Below are positions 1 through 6,793 of a stretch of 10,955 bases of DNA, piece by piece. The stretch comes from FEN-1297 sp046705645. Its GTDB lineage: Bacteria > Bacteroidota > Ignavibacteria > Ignavibacteriales > Ignavibacteriaceae. The DNA is taken from contig JBJKQE010000239.1 in the NCBI GenBank assembly GCA_046705645.1, forward strand, positions 1 to 10,955, written 5' to 3'. Position 1 is the stretch's first letter; every line of letters starts with the position of its first letter. A program made the position numbers and the translations under genes. Under the pieces are notes generated by a model that was given only the letters and a program-made list of their open reading frames with translations, had not been told where the DNA came from and made no database searches.

Positions 1-42
1 GTTGATTGTCCGTATATTCCGTTCAAATTAGTACTCATAAGC

Positions 43-67
43 AAAAAAATAGGCGCTTAATGCGCCT
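43..67 (-). terminator. Rho-independent terminator at the end of the gene cluster
   Basis: On the minus strand a 6-bp perfect GC-rich stem (AGGCGC/GCGCCT, plus-strand positions 51-56 and 62-67) closes a 5-nt loop. After one intervening base it is followed by a run of seven T (plus-strand A run 43-49). It begins 4 nt after the stop codon of the DUF2795 gene, so it plausibly ends the transcript of the whole minus-strand cluster. The plus-strand side is also T-rich (TTTATTT), so weak bidirectional action is possible. Confidence 0.85.
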
Positions 68-71
68 TTAT

Positions 72-293
72 TTAATAGTCATCTTCATTATAAAAGAAAT
101 CTTCATCTGACGGATAATCAGGCCAGATATCTTCAATGGATTCATATGGTTCGTCTGAATCCTCTAATTCAATTAAATTTTCAACCACTTCATAAGGAGC
201 CCCAATTCTTTCGGCATAATCAATCAATTCCTCTTTTGTTGCTGGCCATGGAGCATCATCCAAATATGAAGCAAGTTCAACAGTCCATATCAT
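72..293 (-). CDS. DUF2795 family small acidic protein
   Basis: This 73-residue, strongly acidic protein has the character of the short DUF2795 proteins common in Bacteroidota and Chlorobiota. The N-terminal half reads WTVELASYLDDAPWPATKEE, followed by an IDYAERIGAP stretch, an acidic linker (about 41-52) and a tail with IWPDYPSDEDFF. The conserved IEDIWPDYP and DFF.NEDDY parts are as I recall them from family members. There is no signal peptide or membrane segment, so it should be cytosolic. The function of the family is unknown. The ATG is preceded by GGAGAG at good distance, the best Shine-Dalgarno match in this part of the window, which supports this start. The gene lies 23 nt after the M23 peptidase gene and is followed at once by a terminator, making it the last gene of the transcript. 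Family assignment is firm; function is not assignable. Confidence 0.88.
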   Translation of the reverse strand: MIWTVELASYLDDAPWPATKEELIDYAERIGAPYEVVENLIELEDSDEPYESIEDIWPDYPSDEDFFYNEDDY

Positions 294-316
294 AAAGTTC
301 TCTCCACAAAAATAGT

Positions 317-1243
317 TTAGTTCTTGCTTGTTAATTCAAAGAAGCCTAGATCTCCAAAGAAAAATTGGTTAGGATTTAAAGCTATGCCATTATGACGAAC
401 TTCATAATGTAAATGAGGACCAGTTGATAAACCAGTATCGCCTGTTTTAGCTATCTCTTGTCCCCTTTTTACTTTTTGTCCCTCTTTAACCTCAGCTTTT
501 GATAAATGAGCATAAACTGTTTCATAACCAAACCCATGATTTATTTCAACTGCTAATCCATATCCTCCTCTATGACCGACAAAACTTATAACACCATTGC
601 CGGTAGCATAAACAGGTGTACCTACATCGGCTTCAAAATCAATTCCCTCGTGCATTCTAAGAATATGAAGAATAGGATGCATTCTCATACCAAATCCATC
701 CGTAACTCTGCCTAAACAAGGTCTAATTGCAGGAATTGCAGCAAAAAGTTTTTGGTTTTCTTTTAATTTAGCAGAAATTTCAATATACTGTTTTTTTTCA
801 AATGATACTTTTCTTGTAACATTATCAACTAAGGCTAAAACTTGCTTTAGCTTTCCCTCTGTCGGACTATTCAAAAAATCCACAGAATTATCAAACGATC
901 CTCCGCCGATTCCTAGCATATTCTCATCTTTGGATATAGGAGAAAGGTTAGCAGCTATCCTTAAGTCGTTATTAATTTTGGATAGACTATCCAAAGATTT
1001 ATTTAAAGTTTGAAATTTTGTCATCATTTTATCTAAATTATAACGCAATTCCTTATTTTCCTCTTTAAAAGAACGTAAGCTTCTTTGGGAATCAGTTACA
1101 TTATTAATAAAATAATAGGCTCCGAAAATTATAGAACTAAACAAAATGACGGACATAGAAAAGTACAAAGTCAGTTTAGTTTTATAATTTCTTATTTCAA
1201 TAAATTGAAGTTTCGACTTGGAAAAGTAATATAATTTTTTCAT
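317..1243 (-). CDS. Membrane-anchored M23 (LytM-type) metalloendopeptidase with coiled coil
   Basis: This is a predicted peptidoglycan endopeptidase, 308 residues. A basic cytoplasmic N-terminus (1-24) precedes one membrane segment (about 25-46), a heptad-rich coiled coil (about 52-97), a linker with a second helical stretch (about 130-168), and a C-terminal M23 domain (about 178-295). The full LytM active site is visible: zinc ligands H198 and D202 (HEGIDF) and H279 (HLHYE), with H246 (YAHLS) and H277 as catalytic histidines. It should therefore be active, unlike the degenerate EnvC/NlpD activators. The coiled coil suggests it is placed or regulated by a partner in the periplasm. The N-terminal KKLYYFSKSKLQFIEI stretch resembles Bacteroidota M23 proteins with a short cytoplasmic head. 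No Shine-Dalgarno is seen before the ATG; a sigma-70-like promoter sits directly upstream. The substrate peptide bond cannot be told from sequence. Confidence 0.9.
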   Translation of the reverse strand: MKKLYYFSKSKLQFIEIRNYKTKLTLYFSMSVILFSSIIFGAYYFINNVTDSQRSLRSFKEENKELRYNLDKMMTKFQTLNKSLDSLSKINNDLRIAANLSPISKDENMLGIGGGSFDNSVDFLNSPTEGKLKQVLALVDNVTRKVSFEKKQYIEISAKLKENQKLFAAIPAIRPCLGRVTDGFGMRMHPILHILRMHEGIDFEADVGTPVYATGNGVISFVGHRGGYGLAVEINHGFGYETVYAHLSKAEVKEGQKVKRGQEIAKTGDTGLSTGPHLHYEVRHNGIALNPNQFFFGDLGFFELTSKN

Positions 1244-1256
1244 AAATAGAGAGCGG

Positions 1257-1285
1257 AATGTATAAAATTAAGAAATATTTGTCAA
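1257..1285 (-). promoter_or_regulatory. Candidate sigma-70-type promoter for the M23/DUF2795 pair
   Basis: In the 58-nt gap between the hprK stop codon and the M23 start, the minus strand reads TTGACA (plus-strand 1280-1285), a 17-nt spacer, then TACATT (1257-1262). The -35 box is a perfect consensus match and the -10 box matches 4 of 6. Transcription would start near position 1250, leaving only about 7 nt before the ATG, in line with the absence of a ribosome binding site there. It would allow the last two genes to be expressed separately from the upstream genes. Prediction only. Confidence 0.5.
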
Positions 1286-1301
1286 GTTGATTAATTAAAA
1301 A

Positions 1302-2315
1302 TTATTCAAAATCATGTTCAAAATAATCGACACCTCTTAAGATATCTTTACCTTTATTTTTAAGTCGTCTTGTAAGTTTGTGCTGAAAATACCCCGCTGC
1401 ATCATATCCATAATGTTTTAATAAGTAATTTAAGCTAATTACTTCAGAAATAACAGTAATATTTTTACCCGGCAATATGGGTAATTTAATATAAGGAATT
1501 TCAATATTTGATATTTTTAGAAATTCACCGTCAAGACCGGTCCTTGTATAATCGGCCTTATCATCCCAAACTTCAAGTTCAACGATGACTTCCAGCCTTT
1601 TTTGGTATCTAATTGCTCTAATACCAAACATTCTTTCAACATCGATTAGACCTAATCCCCTTATTTCCATAAAGTGTTTAACTAAATCTGTTCCAGACCC
1701 TATTAAAATCCCTTCACCTTTTTTAGTCAGGATGATAATATCATCGGCAACGAGTCTATGTCCTCTTTCGATTAAGTCTAGAGCAACTTCACTTTTGCCT
1801 ATACCCGATTTACCAACAAATAACATACCAACGCCATATACGTCAACAAATGAACCATGGATTGAGATTCTGGGCGCAAATTGATCATCCAAGAAGTCTC
1901 CGACAAGAAAAACCAGTTTTGTGGTGTCAAATTCGGAGCCAAAAAGCGGTATGTGGCTCTTATTTGCCAAGTCGGTTAATAATTGGAAAGGTTTATTATT
2001 ATCAGTTAAAATTATGCAGGGAATGTCAAATTGGAATAGACGTTCTAATGTTTTCTTTTTATCGTCGTTAGTCAATGATGCTAAATAATGCATCTCAGTA
2101 TTGCCAAATATTTGTACCCTGGAGTATGAAAATAAATCGAGAAAGCCGGCTAATGCCAAACCAGGTCTATATAAGTTTTGGTCATGAATTTTTTTACCAA
2201 AGCCGGATCTATCCGAATATAATTTCAGTTTGAATTTTTCTTTTACATTATTATAAAGAACTTCAACTGTTATATATTCTTTCCTAGATATCGACTTTTG
2301 ATCAATTTTCATCAT
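1302..2315 (-). CDS. hprK: HPr kinase/phosphorylase
   Basis: This bifunctional kinase/phosphorylase acts on a regulatory serine of HPr or an HPr-like protein, linking metabolic state to carbon regulation. It is 337 residues, close to the usual 310-330. The N-terminal domain (about 15-135) precedes the kinase domain. H153 (SIHG), the Walker A loop GKSGIGKS (168-175), the acidic pair D191-D192 (VADD) and the family signature MEIRGLGLID (216-225) are all intact, so catalysis should be retained. The start codon overlaps the hpf stop codon (ATGA); the protein begins with two consecutive Met, so initiation at 2312 is also possible. The upstream sequence has no strong Shine-Dalgarno, which suggests translational coupling to hpf. 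No HPr, EI or EIIA gene lies in the window, so its substrate must be encoded elsewhere. Confidence 0.95.
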   Translation of the reverse strand: MMKIDQKSISRKEYITVEVLYNNVKEKFKLKLYSDRSGFGKKIHDQNLYRPGLALAGFLDLFSYSRVQIFGNTEMHYLASLTNDDKKKTLERLFQFDIPCIILTDNNKPFQLLTDLANKSHIPLFGSEFDTTKLVFLVGDFLDDQFAPRISIHGSFVDVYGVGMLFVGKSGIGKSEVALDLIERGHRLVADDIIILTKKGEGILIGSGTDLVKHFMEIRGLGLIDVERMFGIRAIRYQKRLEVIVELEVWDDKADYTRTGLDGEFLKISNIEIPYIKLPILPGKNITVISEVISLNYLLKHYGYDAAGYFQHKLTRRLKNKGKDILRGVDYFEHDFE

Positions 2316-2614
2316 CTAACCCGGGAAGTTCTTTTAGTTTTTAATTTTTTTAATTGTCTTGAGAGTTTTTCAATAGCAGCATTAACGGACTTTTTGAAAT
2401 CATCCGATTCTTCAGCTGCAGTTAATGTTTGGCCGGGAACTTTTATAATTATCTCTGCAGATTTTATACTATCTTTAGAATTCAAAAAGCTTAGTATGAC
2501 ATCAACATCTAATATATCATCATAAAATTTTTCAAGTGAATTTACTTCTGCATTTATAAAATCTTTCAAAGTATTGTGTGCTTTAAATTTTCTAGCAGTT
2601 ATTGTTATATTCAT
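2312..2614 (-). CDS. hpf: Ribosome hibernation-promoting factor, short form (HPF/RaiA family)
   Basis: This 100-residue protein binds the small ribosomal subunit at the decoding/tRNA region during slow growth and promotes inactive 70S or 100S particles. The N-terminus MNITITARKFKAHNTLKDFI, the central IIIKVPGQTLTAAEESDDF and the helix FKKSVNAAIEKLSRQLKKLK follow the beta-alpha-beta-beta-beta-alpha plan of the family, ending in a basic tail (KTKRTSRVR). It lacks the C-terminal dimerisation domain of long HPF, so it is a short-form protein. AAAGG lies about 10 nt before the ATG. It follows the recombinase gene by 16 nt and overlaps hprK by 4 nt. The hpf-hprK pairing recalls the hpf-ptsN neighbourhood downstream of rpoN in Proteobacteria. 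Confidence 0.92.
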   Translation of the reverse strand: MNITITARKFKAHNTLKDFINAEVNSLEKFYDDILDVDVILSFLNSKDSIKSAEIIIKVPGQTLTAAEESDDFKKSVNAAIEKLSRQLKKLKTKRTSRVR

Positions 2615-2630
2615 ATTTACTTACCTTTCA

Positions 2631-3512
2631 TTAGGATTTTGGATGCGCTTTTTTGTAAGTCGACTTTAATCTCTCTATACTTACATGAGTGTATATCTGG
2701 GTTGTTGATAGATTTTCATGTCCGAGAATTTCTTTCACGGCACGTAGATCTGCTCCTTTATCCAGCATATGTGTAGCAGCACTATGCCTTAATACATGAG
2801 GACTCTTTCTTTTTATATCGGTAACTTTCCCTAAATATTTTGCTACCATCCTATGAACTAATCTAGGATAGATTCTTTTCCCCTCACTATTAGTTAATAA
2901 TGCCATTGTTGATTTTATATTGTTCTTATTCCGTAAATATTCATTAATAATTTCCAAAGATTTATCCCCTACCGGGACTATTCTTGTTTTATTACCCTTA
3001 CCCAAAACTTTTATAGTTTTTTCTTTTAAATCCAAATCAATAAAGTTTAAATTACATAATTCAGATACTCGAAGAGCACAGCCGTATAATAATTCAATAA
3101 CCACTTTTACAAGTTTAGGATCTTTATCGTTTTCATCTGCAAGTTTATAAATTTCCATTATTGAATCTGTGGATGCAACTTCAGGTAATTTCCTATTTGC
3201 TTTAGGATTTGAAATTAAGATTAACGGATTAGTTTCAATATAACTTTGCAGATAAGCATATTTAAACATACCTCTTATAGTAGCTAGTTTGCGCGAAATT
3301 GATTTTTTGTCCAATTCCTTTTCATTTAGGGTCATTAAAAAAGTTTTCACAAATTTTTCAGAAATATCCGCGATATTAACTTTTGAGTATTCATCACAAT
3401 AATTTAGAAAATTACCCAAATCTTCCGAATATGATTTAACCGTATTTGGAGAATATCTCTTTATATTCTTAATATCTTCAAGATATTCTTTGGCTAAACG
3501 GCTTATTTTCAT
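2631..3512 (-). CDS. xerC: Tyrosine recombinase, XerC-like
   Basis: This 293-residue site-specific recombinase probably resolves chromosome dimers at a dif site. The N-terminal SAM-like core-binding domain (about 1-95, with YSPNTVKSY) precedes the catalytic domain (about 110-285). All active-site residues are visible: R148 (CALRVSEL), K172 (GKGNK), H239 and R242 (HVLRHSAATH), H265 (LGHENLSTTQ) and nucleophile Y274 (IYTH). The tail LKSTYKKAHPKS and the N-terminal motif favour XerC over XerD, though this is not decisive. Its ATG overlaps the topA stop by one base (TAATG) and a GGAG lies 6 nt upstream, so the start is secure. Linkage to topA matches topA-trmFO-xerC (codV) of Firmicutes and supports a housekeeping role over a phage or transposon integrase. 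Confidence 0.9.
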   Translation of the reverse strand: MKISRLAKEYLEDIKNIKRYSPNTVKSYSEDLGNFLNYCDEYSKVNIADISEKFVKTFLMTLNEKELDKKSISRKLATIRGMFKYAYLQSYIETNPLILISNPKANRKLPEVASTDSIMEIYKLADENDKDPKLVKVVIELLYGCALRVSELCNLNFIDLDLKEKTIKVLGKGNKTRIVPVGDKSLEIINEYLRNKNNIKSTMALLTNSEGKRIYPRLVHRMVAKYLGKVTDIKRKSPHVLRHSAATHMLDKGADLRAVKEILGHENLSTTQIYTHVSIERLKSTYKKAHPKS

Positions 3513-5842
3513 TAATCTCCTTCAAGTTCTTCAACTTCTACCGGAACCAGTTCCTCACCGCATTTTGGACACTTAAGATAATTACCTTTTTTAACGGAAT
3601 ATCTTTGCTCCATGTATTCGGAATCGTTATTCGGACAAGATTGTGCAATCGGTTTGTACCAGCTAACAAAATCGCAATCAGGATATCTGGAACAGCCGTA
3701 AAATAATTTACCCCGTTTTGATTTTCTTTCTACAATATCTCCTTCCAAACATTTGGGACATTTTACACCAATTGTAATATTTTTTACATAATCACAATCG
3801 GGATACCTCTCGCAGCCAATAAATCTGCCGAATTTACCATTTCGATATACGGTCCTGGACCCGCATTTTTCACATATTCCACCGGTATATTCGGGTTCCT
3901 TGTTTTGGGCGGCAATATCTTTAAATGATTTAATGTTTTTACAATTAGGATAATTTGTACAAGCGAGATATTTTCCGTAGCGCCCGATCTTTATTTCCAT
4001 TTCACCACCGCACTTATCGCAAATTATTTTCTCAACTTTATTTTCAACATTTTTAAGAGCAACTGAAAACGGCTTGTAAAAATCGTTAAGCACTTTTACG
4101 TATTCGTTGCCGCCCTGGGCAATTTGATCTAATTCGCTTTCCATTGCTGCCGTAAAATCTTCATTAATTATATCCGGGAAATTTTTTACTAATATTTTAT
4201 TTACTTCCCTGCCTAATTTTGTCGGAACTAATTTTCTTTCGGCTTGATTTACATATTTCCTATCCTGAATAGTTCCTACGATTAGTGAATATGTACTTGG
4301 CCTGCCTATACCTTTGCTTTCCAATTCTTTTATTAGAGAACTTTCTGTAAATCTTGCAGGTGGTTTAGTAAAATGCTGGGTTTTCATTAATTCATTTAAT
4401 TTTAATTCATCACCTTTTTCAAGTCCTATTGGTATGGAATCATTTCTGTATTCCTCTTTTTCATCCGCATTTTCTTTTTTCTCAACCGATTCTTCATAAA
4501 CCTGCAAGTAGCCATTAAATTTTATTGCATTACCGAATGCCTTAAATAAAAATTCATCGGCATTAATTTCAATAACGGTTGTTTCCATTAATGCAGGTTT
4601 CATTTGCGAAGCAACAAATCGCTTCCAGATTAATTGATATAATTTAAATGATTTATTGTCCAAAAACGGTTTAACATATTCAGGTTTATATTTCAATGAA
4701 GTCGGCCTTATTGCTTCATGAGCATCTTGTATATTAATCTTATTTTTTTTCTCAAAATTGTTTGGAACATCCGGAATATATTCAGATCCAAAATTTTCTT
4801 TAATAAAATCTCTTACCCCGGTTATCATTTCATCGCTTATCCGCGTAGAATCCGTTCTCATATAAGTAATTAAGCCTTGCAGCCCTTCTTTACCTAACTC
4901 CACTCCTTCATATAATTTTTGAGCTAGCATCATAGTTTGCTTTGGACGCATGTGTATTGCTTTTGAAGCTTCCGACTGCAACGAACTAGTAATAAACGGC
5001 GGAGACGGATTACGTTTAGTGTTTCTTTTGGAAATATTAGTAATCTCAAAGTATTTTTTATCTTTAATTAAATCAAAATATTTTGTTGCGGTCTTTTCAT
5101 TATCGAGAACTATGAATTGATCCAAAAATTCTTTCCAATCATCTTCATTCATCACTGGTTTTGGACGTATTTTTATGTCCTTGCCGGCAACACTAAATAA
5201 TTTGGCTTTAAATATCTCTCCATTTTTTGTTATAAATAACGCCCAAATTGACCAGTACTCGGTTTGAATAAACTTTTCAATTTCATATTCTCTATCACAA
5301 ATCAGTTTTAACGCTACGGATTGAACTCTGCCTGCAGAAAGGGATGTACTTCCCGAAATTTCGATTACAGCTTTCCAAAGAAATGGACTAATTTTATAAC
5401 CAATAATTCTATCCATTACTCTTCTTGCTCTTTGAGAAGTAACAAGATTTTCGTCTATTGACCGTGGAGTTTCCATTGCTCTTTTAACACCGGTTTTAGT
5501 TATTTCGTTAAATAAAACTCGATGAATTTTAGAACCAGAGTCAGAATTCAATATATCCGCTACATCCTGCGCAATTGCCTCACCTTCGCGATCAGGGTCA
5601 GTTGCAATATATATCTTTTTACTTTTTGAAGCTAGACTTTTTATTTTTTTTATTATATCTCCTTTTCCGCGTATAGTTACATATTGAGGAGTATAATTAT
5701 TATCGACATCGACTCCCAATTTTGTTTTAGGTAAATTCCTAATATGCCCTATCGTCGCTTCAACTATATAATCTTTCCCTAAATATTTATTAATCGTTTT
5801 AGCTTTTGAAGGAGATTCAACAAGAACTAAATTTTTTGTCAT
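3512..5842 (-). CDS. topA: DNA topoisomerase I (type IA)
   Basis: This enzyme relaxes negatively supercoiled DNA by transient single-strand cleavage. It is 776 residues. The N-terminal Toprim domain carries E9 (LVESPSKAKTI) and the acidic DPDREGE motif (D82, D84, E86). The topoisomerase core follows, with SAGRVQSVALKLI (169-181) and the active-site tyrosine Y327 in ITYMRTDS. Three complete Cys4 zinc ribbons follow: C608/C611/C628/C634, C657/C660/C677/C683 and C695/C698/C717/C723. A fourth at about 736-761 has only three cysteines (C736, C758, C761). The C-terminus is acidic (EVEELEGD). Upstream lies a Smg-like gene at 15 nt; downstream the recombinase is translationally coupled. The Shine-Dalgarno is weak (GAGA). 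Confidence 0.97.
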   Translation of the reverse strand: MTKNLVLVESPSKAKTINKYLGKDYIVEATIGHIRNLPKTKLGVDVDNNYTPQYVTIRGKGDIIKKIKSLASKSKKIYIATDPDREGEAIAQDVADILNSDSGSKIHRVLFNEITKTGVKRAMETPRSIDENLVTSQRARRVMDRIIGYKISPFLWKAVIEISGSTSLSAGRVQSVALKLICDREYEIEKFIQTEYWSIWALFITKNGEIFKAKLFSVAGKDIKIRPKPVMNEDDWKEFLDQFIVLDNEKTATKYFDLIKDKKYFEITNISKRNTKRNPSPPFITSSLQSEASKAIHMRPKQTMMLAQKLYEGVELGKEGLQGLITYMRTDSTRISDEMITGVRDFIKENFGSEYIPDVPNNFEKKNKINIQDAHEAIRPTSLKYKPEYVKPFLDNKSFKLYQLIWKRFVASQMKPALMETTVIEINADEFLFKAFGNAIKFNGYLQVYEESVEKKENADEKEEYRNDSIPIGLEKGDELKLNELMKTQHFTKPPARFTESSLIKELESKGIGRPSTYSLIVGTIQDRKYVNQAERKLVPTKLGREVNKILVKNFPDIINEDFTAAMESELDQIAQGGNEYVKVLNDFYKPFSVALKNVENKVEKIICDKCGGEMEIKIGRYGKYLACTNYPNCKNIKSFKDIAAQNKEPEYTGGICEKCGSRTVYRNGKFGRFIGCERYPDCDYVKNITIGVKCPKCLEGDIVERKSKRGKLFYGCSRYPDCDFVSWYKPIAQSCPNNDSEYMEQRYSVKKGNYLKCPKCGEELVPVEVEELEGD

Positions 5843-5857
5843 TATAGATTTTCTCTT

Positions 5858-6316
5858 TTAATTGATTGTATCTGATGAATATAATAGATATCTGCTGCCG
5901 GGGGTGGAAATATCATCCAAATCCAAAAACACCGATAAAATTAATATATTCAAATTTTCTATTGATCTGGATTCTTCAGGAAATAATTTTATTTGATCTA
6001 ATATTATATCCAGTTCATTATTATTTACCAAACCAATATTGTAAAAATGTAAAATATAATTATAATTATGCAAGCCTATTGCCGAAATTTCTTCTTCAGA
6101 CAATATTCTAAAACTTTTACCGGTATCAAATTTTAACTCTTTCTTTTGATAATATTCTCTTAATAGCTTTTCATAAATCCAGCTATATGCTGCAGCTATA
6201 ACAGTTTTGTCAACTTTATCTTCAAAATTAATATACAATTCGACTTCTTCGAACGAATAATCGTTATTTATTGCTTGAACAATTTTTTCAAGTATTTCAA
6301 CTATATCACCTGTCAT
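5858..6316 (-). CDS. smg: Smg/DUF494-like protein
   Basis: This 152-residue, mostly helical cytosolic protein has no signal peptide or catalytic motif. I identify it as a divergent Smg (DUF494) protein. SFRILSEEE (68-76) corresponds to the SMRIYTPEE region of E. coli Smg as I remember it. The stretch LHFYNIGLVNNNELDIILDQI (ends near 109) matches the helix around LLFLEQIQVLN. IENLNILILSVFLD (119-132) matches LEDLKWVILMVLFN. Overall length also agrees (E. coli about 157). Position supports the call: smg sits between dprA and topA in Proteobacteria, and here the gene directly precedes topA. The molecular role of Smg is not established. It follows ybeY by 8 nt, with AAAGGG at the end of ybeY as a possible ribosome binding site. 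A profile search would settle the assignment. Confidence 0.72.
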   Translation of the reverse strand: MTGDIVEILEKIVQAINNDYSFEEVELYINFEDKVDKTVIAAAYSWIYEKLLREYYQKKELKFDTGKSFRILSEEEISAIGLHNYNYILHFYNIGLVNNNELDIILDQIKLFPEESRSIENLNILILSVFLDLDDISTPGSRYLLYSSDTIN

Positions 6317-6324
6317 TAGAACAC

Positions 6325-6759
6325 CTACCCTTTTAACGTCCTTTTAAATTTCATTAACAAATTATTTTCCAGCTTTTTCATTATTACTTTATCGCTTTTT
6401 TTCAAATCGTCATAATCAAGCAAATGCAATATCCCATGTATTATAAGTCGATAAAATTCAATTTTTTTTAATATTCTATATTTTTTTGCATTTAAAACAG
6501 CATCTTCAACCGAAATGTATAATTCGCCGTCTAATATTGTGTGATTTTCGTTATAATTAAACGTAATTATATCAGTAGAATAATTATGTTCAAGGTAATT
6601 TTTATTGATAATTGTGATAAGCTCGGTCGAAACGAAATTTATTATTAAAGATGAAATAGTAAAATTTAAATCTTTTTTAATCAAACTAACCAAATTATGT
6701 ACGTTTTTTTTCTCTAAGCCAATATTTTTAGCAAAATTTATACTTAAATTCTTAACCAC
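6325..6759 (-). CDS. ybeY: Endoribonuclease/rRNA maturation factor YbeY
   Basis: This UPF0054 protein takes part in 16S rRNA 3'-end maturation and 70S quality control. It is 144 residues, within the usual 140-160. The signature region reads HGILHLLDYDD: zinc ligands H108 and H112 are present, but the third canonical histidine is Asp (D118), and the usual Gly of LxGYDH is Asp (D115). A similar His-to-Asp change occurs, as I recall, in Bacteroidota YbeY proteins. The upstream part contains STDIITFNYN (61-70) and DGELYISVEDA (77-87), both typical of the family. The start is GTG at 6759: an in-frame TGA lies 9 nt upstream, ruling out a longer form, and no strong Shine-Dalgarno is present. The gene lies 34 nt after the metallo-beta-lactamase gene. 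Confidence 0.92.
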   Translation of the reverse strand: MVKNLSINFAKNIGLEKKNVHNLVSLIKKDLNFTISSLIINFVSTELITIINKNYLEHNYSTDIITFNYNENHTILDGELYISVEDAVLNAKKYRILKKIEFYRLIIHGILHLLDYDDLKKSDKVIMKKLENNLLMKFKRTLKG

Positions 6760-6793
6760 AATATTTCAAAAAATAACAGTGAAATAACACATT

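Noticed and set aside
1..42. Possible gene remnant or regulatory element at the left edge
   Set aside because: Only 42 nt lie beyond the terminator, with no readable coding frame, hairpin or repeat; too short to call.
1585..2071. Plus-strand open frames antisense to hprK
   Set aside because: They lie wholly inside a gene with an intact catalytic set, have no family likeness and no ribosome binding site; they reflect low stop density opposite an AT-rich gene.
2631..3512. Tyrosine recombinase as sign of a mobile element
   Set aside because: It is coupled to topA, has the XerC-type tail, and no attachment-site repeats, tRNA or phage genes flank it.
6766..6792. Eight-codon leader-like ORF (MCYFTVIF) in the gap before ybeY
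   Set aside because: No ribosome binding site, no run of regulatory codons and no attenuator hairpin; a chance ATG in a 34-nt AT-rich gap.
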